Source: Siphonodentalium dalli (Eukaryota > Mollusca > Scaphopoda > Gadilida > Siphonodentaliidae). Taken from it: a stretch of 64,000 bases of DNA. The notes under the pieces were generated by a model that saw only the letters and a list, made by a program, of their open reading frames with translations, did not search any database and was not told the origin of the DNA. This document shows positions 31,209 through 43,829 of the stretch, piece after piece; the stretch's first letter is position 1, and each line of letters begins with the position of its first letter. The position numbers and the translations under genes are program-made. Location of the stretch: positions 58,585,949 to 58,649,948 of the forward strand of contig CP136065.1 of the NCBI GenBank assembly GCA_032622095.1, read 5' to 3'.

Positions 31209-32126
31209 GTGCAGTGGAGATGACATTAATCTATGTCTTTTTGCATATGGGACGGTGGGGTGAAAAAATTCCTTCACCACACTATTACAAAAGAACCTTC
31301 CAGAAACGTAAAACTTAAATAAATAAACTTGTCTTGATGTCGCTAAGGCCTAAAAAAAAAAATACCTTTGTTGTAGCTAACGAGCTAAAAAAAATTAGGG
31401 TAGGTAGGTAGGCTTAACTTTTTTTTTTTGTTAACTTTTTTTTTTCCAGTATCTTTATAAATAACTGAATAATATTCAATCTTACATATGCTTATTTACA
31501 GATATACTAGTCTATATACTAATATAGTCTTTGATAATCCTAATATTTCCCATATGGTCTGGCGACAACTGGAGTCAGTCCAGCACCACTGCACTGTTCA
31601 CATATTGGAGTGACTGTCTTGTACCGATCTCTTAAGGATGGCTTCACAACACCACCTTCTCCTCCGCATTCAGTGAAGGATCTAGGTATTTTTGGGGGAC
31701 ACCTGTTTTTGGGCAATGATATGCCGAAGGCATAACCTGAAGGCCTGAGCGAAGGAATGCTTGAGAAGGGTGACCCCCTGATGATGGTGGGGGTTTTCCC
31801 CCTGGAAAGTTTTTGAAAATCCATTGCATTTAGAGCTAATCTAAGGCTCTTTGAGTTAGTATTTTGAATTTTACTGAGAGGCCAAATTTGATCAAGTTTC
31901 TCAAGTATAACTTTGGAACTTTTTTATATATGTATGGATTGGAAATGCTTATAAGTTATTGTCAGATATCTTTTGGTTCAATGGATTATGCTTATCCTGC
32001 TTGAAATGAGACTTGCTATTATCACTCTAATTCATAAATAGGCTATTTTATAAAATTCAAGTGAGACACATACCGTACATAATATACTACATGTACATGT
32101 AGGACATGTAGTACAGAAATACTACA
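31209..32126. repeat. 918-bp tandem duplication, copy 2
   Basis: See copy 1. Beyond 32126 the sequence continues with 'acatgtacatgtagtacaga', a palindrome-rich stretch that probably served as the crossover region. Confidence 0.95.
31540..31824 (-). CDS. 94-codon ORF of unknown status, copy 2
   Basis: Amino-acid identical to the ORF at 30622-30906. Identity between copies reflects recent duplication and is not evidence for selection. Confidence 0.35.
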   Translation of the reverse strand: MDFQKLSRGKTPTIIRGSPFSSIPSLRPSGYAFGISLPKNRCPPKIPRSFTECGGEGGVVKPSLRDRYKTVTPICEQCSGAGLTPVVARPYGKY

Positions 32127-33508
32127 TGTACATGTAGTACAGAAACAATGTACATGTATTAAGGTAGTAATGACTATATATGGTACTAATCTCTATGTTA
32201 ATTTTTCATTTGGTATTATGAGATCCCACTTGATAACCAGGTTGATTTGATCAAATTGTTAATGTTCCTGTGCTGTAATTGATTGAAATACTGAAGTCTG
32301 AACGCTGAATGATAACATACCGGTACCTGAACTCAAATTATTTGAAGTTTTCACAGATGAAAGCTAGATAAAGCCAAACATACTTTACAGTATGATTCCA
32401 ACTGTTAAACTTAAAACTTTTTGTAAACTTAAATTTCTTATGTCAATATATATAAATATATAAATGTTTTGCATCTTGTTATGATATGAATTGGGACCTA
32501 AATTAAAAAAAAAAAAAATTTAATTAATTTTTTTTTGGTCAAATTTTTGTTTTGTGCAATGGCAATAAAAAGTTTAGGGTCGGGGTTTAAAATAGGGTCG
32601 GTCGGGTTAGCGGAAACAGACGTATTTTTTTTAGGCCTAATGCATAGATCATTGTGTGAATGGAAAATGAGCGAGCAACTGACATTAAATGTCACTATCA
32701 ACGGATAGAAAGTATCTGACTATCAATGGGTAAAAGATATCTGTCATCAGTGCATCAAGCCAATCAGTGAATTATTTGCTTGTCTATCAACTAAGATGAT
32801 CTCTGGCAAGACCTAAAGTACCCAAGTCTGATAGAGTGATGTGACTATGTTTATTTCCATCAAAACAGCTTCTGAAACAGGTTAAACTGTTATTTGAACT
32901 AAATGAAATAGATCATTCCCAGTCATATGAGTAATATCAGTACAGCTTTATTCAGTTTTGAACCAAATTTAGTGAAATTTGGGAGGTGGATGTAAACAAA
33001 TTGGGAGTAAAAAACATATTGGTTTTGCAGGTTTGGTGGTGATGGGTCCCCGAAAATGCCAGATGCAAAAAAAAATTCATTCCTTCCTGCAAATTTTTGA
33101 CTACCCCCATCCCCCTGCTCCGCCTACAATCTTTGCATCAGCTTATACCATTATACCTGAGGTAAGATAGCCGAAGAACCCAATCATGCTTCAGGATAAG
33201 CTAATTTATTGTGCTGCATAAATCATATATGCTAAGCATAGTCAGTTAATAAATGTTAACACATCCTCCAATAAAGGGGTTTCAGTTTTTAATTTTCCAA
33301 CAATTGGAAAGATATAGGTACCAGTTGAAAAAAAATTCCAGAGTATATGCAAAGTTAATGCACATTTACTGATATATGCTAATTATGATAAAACAATTCA
33401 ATTAAGCTTTAAGCATAAATATATTGCTCTGAAGTATCATTGTATTATGGTAAATCATAATTCAGTTACTCTTAACCACCATTGTTTGTTTTACCTCTCT
33501 CACATTGG
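32127..33508. other. no gene seen
   Basis: AT-rich. 32500-32640 holds a repeat with 'gggtcggtcgggttag' and A/T runs, related to 'tagggtaggtaggtaggc' at 30480 and 31395. Nothing else was recognised. Confidence 0.45.
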
Positions 33509-33779
33509 ATAAAATGGTATGACATAAATGGTATCAGTGTGTGGAGCCTTCCCCTATTAGTTGACTCAAAGACTGAGATACTACTATGTCAAAGGTTTCA
33601 ACTTGAGCGGAATTCTGAGAGAGCATGTCTGAAATATGTGTGAGTGAATTGTGCTTCAGTCTAATTCATGAGAATGGATTACTCTTATTAAGCGAACCAT
33701 TATTTCGCTTAAGACAGCCAAGGGTATAATAAGTGACGGCATTGCCCACACTGATACCATTTATGTCATACCATTTTAT
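33509..33779. mobile_element. MITE with perfect 33-bp terminal inverted repeats
   Basis: Left 33509-33541 begins ATAAAATGGTATGACATAAA. Right 33747-33779 is its exact complement. The interior is unremarkable. Flanks (cacattgg / cagctaat) show no clear target duplication, so the superfamily is open. Confidence 0.75.
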
Positions 33780-34809
33780 CAGCTAATACTGGTAAATGTG
33801 AATTCGGGTCCCACATACTCTAGGAATACACACACCGCTGCACACTGTGGGTCAAATATAGACAAATTTTGACAAAAATCAGCTCAAATAAGGTTGAAAA
33901 CAGACATTTCTCTAAATATCAGTCATGTGACAAATATTCAGGTTGCTACATGTACCAATTATTATTGTTGCAACACATGCCGAAATAAATTTATGAACTA
34001 AAAAGATCTTAAATCAGTTTGAAAATAAGCATAAGTCTAGTAGATCTGAAATTTTGAAATGGCTGAAACCCAAACATGGCTGATGAATCTTAAATACATG
34101 AAAATATCTAGGGTTATGTTAATTAGCCTTGATAATAGTGCAAGGTTACCTCTAAAGTGCACATAATTTATCTGATCATTGTGCGAGTATAAACAAAAGT
34201 TTTACATTTTTCAACATATAATGAATTTCCCTTTCAAAATATAGTCCATATATCAATGTATATGGATTTCTATGTGTTTTTTCCCTTTCAAAATTCATGT
34301 GAACTCTATTATTCTGATTTATATGCAACTGTGCATGGATGCACTGGAAGCCCTTGTGGCAGATATTTTTGTATCTGTATTTCTGGCATGGGGGATGTCC
34401 TAGGCATTGATTGAACCATAATTTGTGTGAATAAATGGTTGCTATGGCTCCCTAATGTTCTCGTCTTGTGGGTAGAGTTTGAAAAATCTTCAAAAATGAG
34501 GTCCTGTGACCTGTCCCATCATGTATGGTCATAGAATGGTGCACAGGACCTAAATCATGAATATGTTAGATTAACACAACTGATAGTTGTTTTAAATACT
34601 ACTTCCTGGTCACAAATGCTTGAAACATATGTTTTGTGTCCATGCTTTAAACCAGCAAGGACCATGACTGGTAAATATAATGTTTAATTAGGTGAATAGC
34701 TATTGGACTCACAGAGAGTGATAATTTGATGGATTTAACAAGTCGCAGTATCAGTATAATAAGTTGTGAACTTGTGAGGCAGATGTTGGGTTAAATTAGC
34801 CAAGTTATA
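33780..34809. other. no gene seen
   Basis: Single-copy-looking AT-rich DNA without exon-like segments. Confidence 0.45.
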
Positions 34810-34921
34810 CAGTAATGCCCTAAGTAATCGACCTCTTAACCAAAGCAGAAGTATGGGTAACATTTCAGGATTTAGTCAGAAATGTGGCTTGTTGCCATTC
34901 ATCAGAAAGCTCTCCCCGAGA
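34810..34921. mobile_element. half of a palindromic mariner-type MITE
   Basis: The left arm from CAGTAATGCCC to the centre 'gaaagctctccccgaga' is present. The right arm is missing and the sequence changes abruptly to 'ttcactacc'. Confidence 0.85.
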
Positions 34922-36826
34922 TTCACTACCTTTATACATTTCTATTTTCAGACTATATTAATGATGGAGAACGAGAGATGTGGTTAACTCATCAGGACAA
35001 ATCATTATAATGTAATAATGTGAGTACCATAATGATAAGCATAAATGATTATTGTATTTTGCATGCAGATCTTTAGTAACATCAACAATCAGCACTGACT
35101 GGTACATGTAGCTGTATATGTAGCCATAAATCAATGACTTTTGGGATAAAAACATATTTCTATATAATCTACTTTTGTTGATATATTAAAGAGATTAAAC
35201 TACTAACTAATACCAATATTAGTGATAATGACTTTTTTTGGTGAACAAATTTGACTTTTTTATATTAATCCCAGAGACTACAATTATCTGCTGAAGTAAA
35301 AATTTATGATGTTGTATATAGACTGTTTTTACTTTTGTCACATTCTCAGGGTCAAAGTATCCTGATTATAGAATATATTCTTCAGTCATATTTAAATTTG
35401 TGCAGTACATTGTACTATTTTTCGCTAGTGTGCATTTATTATTCACATGTGTATAGCTAAATCATGGTTAGATATTTTAAGTTGAATTTCTTCTAAAATA
35501 TAAACATATATATTCCAGACTGAAGGAATTTTTGTCAAGATGATCTTTAATATGCACAAGTATTTTTAGCGATAATGAAGAACTGAAATTGTCATCATAT
35601 ACAAAAATATTTGTAAGTTTAGAAGTCGCTCAGAATTTAAAATAGAGCGAAACATAGTACTGCACAAATTCAAATATGAGTAAGGTACATGTATACAATT
35701 GATATACAGGGGATCCTAGTAGTTCAGTCAGTATTGGGCATGAATAAGGAATCAGAATTCCTAAATGAAAAGATGTGTACTAGTATTTAAATATCATACA
35801 TGTATATGGTACATGTATATTTATTCCAAAAATATATAGCATATTTAATTTGTTGTAGACAATTATATCATCTCAGCCATAGAGCTTTCTCTTCCAGAAT
35901 CATTCCGATAACCAAGATGGACACAGTTTAAATTGAAAAGCACAGTATGACATCATTTGAACTAACCATTGCTTGATCTGCATGTTAATCAGGAATGAGA
36001 TTTTCTTCATGGCATTGCTGAGAAAGTGCATCGAACATAGCAATATATCTTTTTCAATATCATTGTCATTATTGTGTTACTTCACAAAACTGCTGGTAAC
36101 ATTGTAAGAATGTAATGATTGTACATGTGGCAATTCGCTAAATTCAAGTGTGTTTAAAGAACTGCAGTTGTGCAATTACTTGGAGTCTTGTCCTTCCAGC
36201 CATATCTACATCTCTCTCTCCATTAGAACCTATAATAGAACGATAACAATATTTTATGTTATAGAAACCAACATCACTATATAAAGGAGACTGGTGCTGC
36301 CTAACTCATGGAGTGTGTGACTCACTGGAATTGGCGTCAAGTTTTGGATAGCAGATCTTGAATGTTAGTAACCAGAAAAAGTGAATAGTTTCAGTCGAGG
36401 CCAACAAACAGTGCAAAAGACAATAACTTTCAGTTTAGTTTAATTGTTATTCTCATTAAAATTATAAAATAACAATTCTTGTAATATCAATCCACCAGCA
36501 ATGTTATATATTAAGGTTGGCAAAATTGTAAAGTTTGATGTCTAATCTATACTGGCCTTTAGTGAAGAATTGAATATGAGGTCACTCTCCCTCAGACAAA
36601 ATTTGTTACAACAACAGACATTTTATGAAACTTGTTTTGATAACATGATTATATAAGTGCAGTTATCATCAAAACATGAAAGAAACATATATGCTGTCTC
36701 ATATATTCATCCCTAGATATTGAATCACATAAAATACATGTGCCACTGCCAAATAAATTGTGTTCTAAACATCGTAATATTTTTGTCCCACAATATATAT
36801 TTCTAGTGACGGAAATGTCTGTTGAG
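34922..36826. other. no gene seen
   Basis: About 1.9 kb of AT-rich DNA, with 'acatgtatat' clusters near 35690-35820. No coding or repeat structure I can defend. Confidence 0.45.
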
Positions 36827-37006
36827 TGGTGCCTTTTAACTTCTTAACCAAAGCAGAATTATGGGTAACTTTTCAGGATTTAGTCGGAAATATGGCTTGT
36901 TGCCATTCATCGGAAAGCTCTCCCGAGAGCCATATTTCCGACTAAATCCTGAAAAGTTACCCATAATTCTGCTTTGGTTAAGAGGTCGATACTGAGGGCA
37001 TTACTG
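36827..37006. mobile_element. palindromic mariner-type MITE, shortened right arm
   Basis: The right end ..GGGCATTACTG is followed by TA. The left end is decayed (GTGGTGCC for CAGTAATGCC). The right arm has lost about 20 bp beside the centre, so the hairpin is asymmetric. Confidence 0.75.
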
Positions 37007-37009
37007 TAT

Positions 37010-37115
37010 GTCTATTATTCATTTGGAGGGAATTCAGGATACACCAACAGATAGAAAATATCCTAAGGGAACTACTTGTCACTGAGTATTTAGTAAAGAA
37101 CCTTTGACAAGCTGA
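37010..37115. mobile_element. fragment of the TTAA (CCCTTTCTA) MITE family, inverted
   Basis: 'catttggagggaattcagg', 'aaatatcctaagggaacta' and 'ttgtcactgagtatttagta' are the reverse complement of blocks at 11225-11300 and 16430-16470. It directly abuts the mariner MITE. Confidence 0.65.
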
Positions 37116-37599
37116 GCTGTAGATATAAACTACATCAGTTATAACAAAAAAATGTTTCAAATGTCCGCTCTCAGAATTCTAATGTACATGTATGTACCTG
37201 TCAATATTCTAGTGGTGCAATCCTCAAACCATGCTGACACCCATCGGTCTCAATCATTCTTTCATTCCTTCTATTTATATTCTGTGCATGGACTGGGCTA
37301 CAAGTGCATGAACAACTGATCTGAAATATAAGAAAAGTTGATTTAATTTTTGGTTTAACATGAAACGGCATACATTTTTAAATACTTTTCTGTCAGAAAA
37401 GAATATCTATAACATCATTGGAATATTGAATAAAGAATGTGCATCATATAAGATGACATATGATATGGTGTGAGATGTGCTGCAATTGGTTTGGAATAAA
37501 AATTCATTTTGTCCATTTTGAGTTTTTGACCATCAGCCATGATTTTGGCCGAATAACCAAAAAATGACTCGATCTCATCCATGACAAATTTCACAATGA

Positions 37600-38690
37600 T
37601 CTGACAAAAGATGCGACCTGTAACCCTGGCCAAAGGATTTAGTCATGCAAAGAGTAAAATCCAAGATGGCTGCCAGCGGCCATGATTTTTGGCCGAACGA
37701 CCCCACTAATGTAGCCGAATGACCCCAAAATTACTCATTCCCCATCTCCATGTCAATATTAACATCCGTGACAAATTTCATGATGATCCAACCAAAGGTA
37801 CGACCTGTAGGCTGTGCCAGAGAATTTAAGTCATGCAAACAGTAAAATCTAAGATGGCTGCCAGTGGCCATTTTTTTGGCCGAATGACCCCAAAGTTACT
37901 CGTTCGCATCTACATGTCATTGTTAACATCCGTGACAAATTTCATGATAATCAGAAGAACAGTACGACCTGTAGCCCGTGCTAATGGATTGAATATTGAA
38001 ATCCAAGATGGTCGCTGGTGGCCATGTTTTTTTTCTTCAGAATGACCCCAAAATGAACGGTTCTAGTCTAAATGTTGATATCAACAGCTATGTCAAATTT
38101 CATAATGATCCGACCACAAGTAGCACCTGTAGCCTGTATTGTTGACGAATCACACACACACATACGCACACACAGACGACAAAGCCATGGCAATAGCTCA
38201 AACTTTACAAAGTAAAGTTCAGCTAATAAAACAAATGGTTGGGTTAGTCTTAACTAACATATATGTGAGCCAGAGAGGCCCATTTCACATTTATTCTTCA
38301 GGCGAAAACTATACATGTGTTTCTGGTAATAAACGGTCATTGAAAAATATGGGTGGCCCAGGTGGGAAGGTGGTGTTTTCATTTTTAGCTCAACTTTACT
38401 TTGTAAAGTTTTAGCTATTGCCATGGCTTGGTATCGTCGTCCGTGTGTGTGTGTTTGTGTGTGACTCTTCAACAATTTCCTCTAGCACGGGCTACAGGTC
38501 GTACCTTTGGTCATTATAAAATTGGATCATTATAAAATTTGTCATAGCTGTTGGCATTGACATGTAGATGGGAAAGAGTCATTTTGGGGTCATTCAGCAA
38601 AAAACATGGCCACCAGCAGCCATCTTGGATTTTACTCTTTGCATGACTAAATCCTTTGGCACGGGCTACAGGTCGTAACCCTTTTATGAC
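37600..38690. repeat. inverted pair of 'gatggctgccag' repeat arrays
   Basis: On the left, three or four units read 'aaaatccaagatggctgcc', 'gaccccaaaattactc' and 'gacaaatttcatgatgatc', ending 'catggcaatagctcaaact'. On the right, from 38390, the same sequence runs in the opposite sense: 'agctattgccatgg', '(tg)n', 'gccatcttggattttac'. A ~170-bp non-repeated centre separates them. This is a large foldback of the 8080-9745 family. Confidence 0.8.
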
Positions 38691-38919
38691 TGGAGCCATG
38701 CTGGTTCAGCATTAATGATCCTGTGCCAGTGCATTCTATTATATATCGAGCCTCGAATATATAATAGAATGCACTGGCTTACAAGGTCAAGGTAAATATT
38801 GTTAAGCCAATGAATTCTCTTAAATATAAGAGAATGCATTAATTCTCTTAAATATAAGAGAATGCATTGGAACAGGGTTTTCACAAAATTTCAAGAAGAT
38901 GCAGTCATGAAAGGGTTAA
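38675..38919. mobile_element. TTAA-flanked MITE, best copy of the CCCTTTCATGAC family
   Basis: Ends GTAACCCTTTTATGACTG and CAGTCATGAAAGGGTTAA. The interior contains nested hairpins of 'gcattctattatatat'/'atataatagaatgca' and a direct repeat of 'attctcttaaatataagaga' at 38815-38868. Confidence 0.82.
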
Positions 38920-40610
38920 CCCGAAGAAATTCACCTTGATAGTTGAAGTTTTGGACATCTTACTTCTACAAAGATATTAAACTTAAAATATCATGACAAA
39001 CCTATGTCTCATATACCGGTACTCGATAATTTCCTAACAGGTCACTGAACAGGTATGGGGGGGGGGGAGATAAAAGGACCTGAGTATCCAATTACCACCT
39101 AGTAGCTACATATGAGAAAAAATTAACTTATGATTTTATTGCTTATTATTGCTTTATATAGTCATGAAATGGTGAGAAATTAACTTTATTGAGTTGATTG
39201 TGTTGGTGTTTGGATGGATGGGTGCTACCCAAGTATGAGCAGGCTGATTATAATCCCCCCCCCCCCCCCACTCACGCAGAAGCTACATCAGGGAAATTTC
39301 CAGGGCTGTTTTGATAGCTGTTACAGGTATGGGTGCCCAAACTTGAGAAGCCCAAATGACCCCAAATTCCCAGTGGACAGTATTGAATCAACCTGAATTT
39401 TCAAGGCAATTCAACAATAAGCGCTGTATTAACAAATCTGCATGTTGAATTTTTAAATCAGAAATATTATGTCCTATTTATAATATATGCGTCTGTATCT
39501 GTGTTGGTTCGGTGTAGAAGCCGTATTTTAAAGTTATATTGGGATACCGCTACATATCCTCTGCTGGAAACAGGTGTCCCCAAATTATCTCTGGATTCTT
39601 CCCTGAGCTACATTTGAGAATTTTTGGACTATATAAAGCAAAATAAGTGATAATCAGGACTTGGTATCTCCCCCAATCCCCAACTTAATAACCTTTTTCT
39701 CGGATGAAGTATATAAAGCAAAATAAGCGATAGATGATGTTTTGGTCATATGCAGCTACTAGATGGGCGGCGCAGGGGGGGGGTCGGAATTTTTTTTCCA
39801 GGCACGTATAATGGGGTGGGTGGGTGTCTCTTTGGTCCAAAAAGCAGTTTTTTCCATATGCCAAATTTTTTTTCCATTCCTGCTATTGAGTCTTATTTTT
39901 ATGTGTTTTGAACAGAAACGGGTCATATATAGTTAATAGTATTAATGCTATGCTACATATAGAGGTTATCAGAAGTTGGATCAGTTGCACAATGGCCAAC
40001 AATAACCCAAATTCAACTTGATAGAACTAGAAACTGCGCTATTGGAAAAATAAAATTTAATCAGGATTCCATCTACTGATACACCAAAATAAGAATAACT
40101 ATGCAGAACTCAGCTGAAAATAAGTAATAAAATGAAAGCACACTTGACCATATGTGACATGGAAATAAAGATATAATAAATAATGGAATAAAATAGACTT
40201 TTGACAACGTAAAACATAAAATCTTAACAAATAAATTGAAGGCCAGCCAGGCCAGCTTGAACAATTTCACATTGTTTTCCATGTTAATGTGGATCAGCTT
40301 GTAATGTTAATCACAGTAACGAAGATTTTATCGTCACTGATATCGTGAGCAAAAAAAGAAGTGAAATTGGGCTATCCATCCATATTATTCCCAATTATTA
40401 CGAAGCCTATTACTTCAGGCAGTGGCTACCAGCCTGCCATTACACGCTATAACATGTTTCCTCAGTTCTGGTTTCTGAGATGCCCCAAGAAGAGTAGCGC
40501 GGTTATATCATGGTTATGTTTGGTATTAGCATTATTCTTCAAACTGGGATGAACTGGGATGAACAGTTGTATTTCCACATGTTTTGATAAACAATTTGAT
40601 TCCAGCAATA
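38920..40610. other. no gene; several dG/dC-tract repeat fragments
   Basis: Poly-C lies at 39255-39269. A repeat with 'gggcggcgcaggggggggg', 'cggaattttttttccagg' and 'gggtgggtgggtgtc' lies at 39765-39870, and it recurs at 41160-41400, 47355-47550 and 48880-49000. 39595-39730 holds a short direct repeat ('actatataaagcaaaataag' twice). No supported ORF. Confidence 0.5.
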
Positions 40611-40823
40611 CAGTAATGCCCTAATTAAACGACTCCATAACCACAGCAGAATAATGAGTAATTTTTCACAATTTAGTCGGAAATATGGCTTGTTGTCATT
40701 CATCGGAAAGCTCTCACCGAGAGCTTTCCGATGAATGACAACAAGCCATATTTCCGACTAAATCCTGAAAAATTACCTATTATTCTGCTGTGCTTATGGA
40801 GTCGATTAATTAGGGCATTACTG
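40611..40823. mobile_element. palindromic mariner-type MITE, full length
   Basis: CAGTAATGCCCTAATTAAAC.. and ..TTAATTAGGGCATTACTG, flanked by TA on both sides, with arms matching over ~100 bp. Together with 20141-20353 it is one of the two least damaged copies. Confidence 0.9.
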
Positions 40824-41159
40824 TATATCACATAGCAAATATCAAAATATCAAATAATCTGAAATTTGTTGTACCGGTACCATGTATTATGTAGAATACT
40901 CAAATGTGATTATGTGACTTAACTAGATCATGTGACTATATATTATGAAAATGAATGTTAATAAAAACTTTGGCACTCTGTCTATATATCCCTTGAAATG
41001 TGATTATGTTGACACATTTCTTGATTAATGACACTTATATGATAAATTCAAATAGTATCGTTATCTCATTATGCACTGTTCTATTCAAATATCGCGCAAT
41101 AAATTATGATAATGCAGGATAATCAGCTATTTGGTTGCTCAATTGATAATTTTCTCAAA

Positions 41160-41460
41160 TTTAGGGGGGTGGGTGTCCAAAACTGACCGGAAAAAACTTC
41201 CTGAAACGGAAAAAAAAAGGGTGGGTGTCCAAAATTGCCTGGAAAAAAAGGCCGGAAACGGAAGAAATTGGGTGGGTGGGTGGTCCGAGGCCGGAAAAAA
41301 TTAAAATCATCATATGTGCCTGGAAAATTTTCCGACCCCCCCCCCCCCCCCCCCCTGGGCGGCGGAGAAGATTCTCAGTCCTGGGTATCTCCCCAGAGTC
41401 CACCCCCTCACAAACCCAGACTCAACCAAATTTTTCTCAGACATAGTTAATGTCTTGCCA
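41160..41460. repeat. 'gggtgggtgtccaaaa' repeat with poly-C tract
   Basis: Tandem 'gggtgggtgtccaaaa(c/t)tg' units with 'cggaaaaaa' spacers, then 'ttttccgac' and 20 C (41336-41355), then 'tgggcggcgg'. ORFs on both strands here (71-80 codons) are low-complexity reads. Confidence 0.75.
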
Positions 41461-42058
41461 TATCATCACTATATAAAGCAAAATATGTGATTTTGAGGGT
41501 CAAATAAGTGGAAAAATATTATGTGGGTGGGAGATACCAATGTTGGTAGAGGAAAATTGTTCCACTTGTAGTCCACAATTTCCTAACAGGTACACAGGAT
41601 ATATACCCATCCCTGTTAACTGCATATGTTCAGCAGTTCTTATGATATTGGTTGTGGTAATGCATATTTTGGGAGGAGATATAACAAAACAAAAGACACC
41701 CATATGTAAGGCCAAGTGATAATCTGACAGATTTGATTTGATCTTAAAGTGCCTTAAGCGGAATTAATTTATTTGCTCTTTTAAAAGTAAAATTCATCTA
41801 TTTGAGCTTGAGCATAAATCAGATTGTCTAGAAATAAAAAAAAGAGTGAATTAGACTCTGAGAAAGGAATTACAAATAGGTGGACTAGTATATATTATTA
41901 AATACATGTATGATAGTCTCATGTCTTATTTACACTTAAGCGCAAATGATGTGCGCTTAATTGAGCTCAAATAAATGTTTTTTTTACATAGAGCATAATT
42001 AAATGATTGGGTCTATGAACACCTTTCATGTATGGTACATATTCCAGATACAGATAAT
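41461..42058. repeat. 'cttaagcgcaaat' motif cluster, otherwise nothing
   Basis: Scattered palindromic CTTAAG motifs at 41745-41990, as in the 27-30 kb region. No gene. Confidence 0.5.
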
Positions 42059-42576
42059 TTAAAGGTACGGTTGGCCTTGGCGGTGGGTATACTGTGAAAA
42101 TATTTCCACCCTTCGAAAACCGCCACAAAAATAAAGAACATCAAAATGTAGACAGACTTTGTCCATATACAAATAAGAAATATCGCATAAAGAGTATGTT
42201 ATTGTCAAATGTTTGACCATTGTTATGTAAACAAAAGCATAAAAAGTAACTTTTCTGGTGTTTGTTTATATTATGATGGTAAACATAAAGAGCGTTCTTT
42301 GTTGGTGAATTCCTGATATGGAACTAATAAAGAGCGTTTATGCCATTTGTGTGTGTGATTAGCCAGTTCAAGAGTTGCATTAATATTGTGCTGTCTTCTG
42401 TAACACAATCAGGCTCTTGCTTAGGTAAAATATTGTAGGTCTTTATGATAACATGCTGTTTACGTGATGGTCATGGTATATATGAACGAAACTGTATGCG
42501 TTTTAATGTTTTTCTGTTTACGGTGATTAGAACAAATATCAATATTTTCGACAACTAAGGCCTCACATGCCTTTAA
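42059..42576. mobile_element. TTAA element with AAAGG..CCTTTAA ends
   Basis: Begins TTAAAGGTACGGTTGGCC and ends CACATGCCTTTAA. TTAA lies at both borders. A partial relative is at 11966-12160. Confidence 0.55.
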
Positions 42577-42639
42577 TAGCAATTTGAATGTGCAAATGAT
42601 TTACACTGTTTACATAATTTGCACTTAAGTGCAAATGAA

Positions 42640-43290
42640 CAGGTCATGGTGAACCAACGATCGACCTTTATTAGACTAATCGCTATAGAATAGACCGATT
42701 GGTCATTCATCATATGCAGGCATTGGGGATAAGTCGAGTCACTCTGAACTGTTCTATAGTGGTAATTATATTACATCCAATACTTAAAAAGAGATAATTC
42801 TAATTTCTGTTGAAAGACACGGAATAATTATTTACTGAATATATTCAATATAAAGATAGACTGATCAGTTTTATACAGATCAACCAGTGGTTCACCGAGA
42901 CCTGCAGATGATTGTTGAGCTTCGGTACATTCAATGCGATTATTAATAAACATGCAGGTCTGGGTGAACCACCAATAGATCTTTATTTAGACTAATCGAT
43001 CTAATATAGACTGGTCTTACACCACCTAGATGCATCTGAGATAAGGGGAGTCACACTAAACTGTTCCATGATATCGTTCAACTTGGTAACTACTTAAAAA
43101 CATTTGGATTTCTTTTGAGAGAATGAGATTATAAATAAACGTTTAAAAATCTTCAAACAAACACCATTTAAATATTCAAGAATTGGAGTGAGCACCTCTC
43201 GGCTACTGACAGTGACTGACTCGGCATGTCAGTGTCAGCCATGTTTTATTGGATTTCGATCAATTGGTGTTCACCCAGACCTGATATTTA
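42640..43290. repeat. ~310-bp degenerate tandem repeat
   Basis: 'ggtgaaccaacgatcgacct', 'agactaatcg', 'atgcaggca.tggggataag' and 'gagtcactctgaactgttc' at 42650-42760 recur as 'ggtgaaccaccaatagatc'.. at 42963-43070. A third partial copy is near 43225-43285 in the opposite sense ('caattggtgttcacccagac'). Confidence 0.65.
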
Positions 43291-43829
43291 AATGTGAATT
43301 TGGGCTCCCTTTCCCATACAATTTAGTAAGACACAAACTTACGCAACCTTCCAAGTCTGCATGGGGTTGACATCAGCCGATATACTGCAACGTATTCATC
43401 GATCAGTTCATGCCAATAATGGAAACTTGTTTGTGACTCGTCTTCCATTCCAGATCATTCCAAGTTCAACCTGCTGGCTGCTGTCAACTGTCTAGGATTA
43501 CTTGAGTACCGGTACGATTAAACGGACATTGACCGTGGAATGTCGCATTTCCATATCACATAAGCGTTGCTAGTATAATTTCTGCAATATATGCTGTCTT
43601 TGTGGTGCGAATTTCTCACAACAAACGTCGTTAACTTGGAAAGTAACATGATGCGGAAGTTACAATTTATGGGTTTTCCCAACCCGGAGGTAAACAAATC
43701 AGACAGTGCTTAAAGTCACGCAGTCGGAGGACATCGCGTGGCGAAGGGACTGAACTCTGTTTTGCAACTTGAGATCGACGTACCACCGGTCATCTGAGTA
43801 CTATCCCTTTAACTAACTGGAGGTTTGAA
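43291..43829. other. no gene seen; slightly GC-richer tract
   Basis: 43690-43800 is unusually rich in CpG for this window, but no exon, TATA box or initiator can be defended. Confidence 0.35.

Noticed and set aside
37200-37325. Minus-strand exon-like segment with a good acceptor and several Cys (CSCTC..C)
   Set aside because: It ends in an in-frame stop just before a possible donor and has no partner exon or domain, so there is too little to call a gene.
41161-41450. Overlapping ORFs with poly-Pro / poly-Gly
   Set aside because: Products of the poly-C tract and 'gggtgggtg' repeat, open on both strands.
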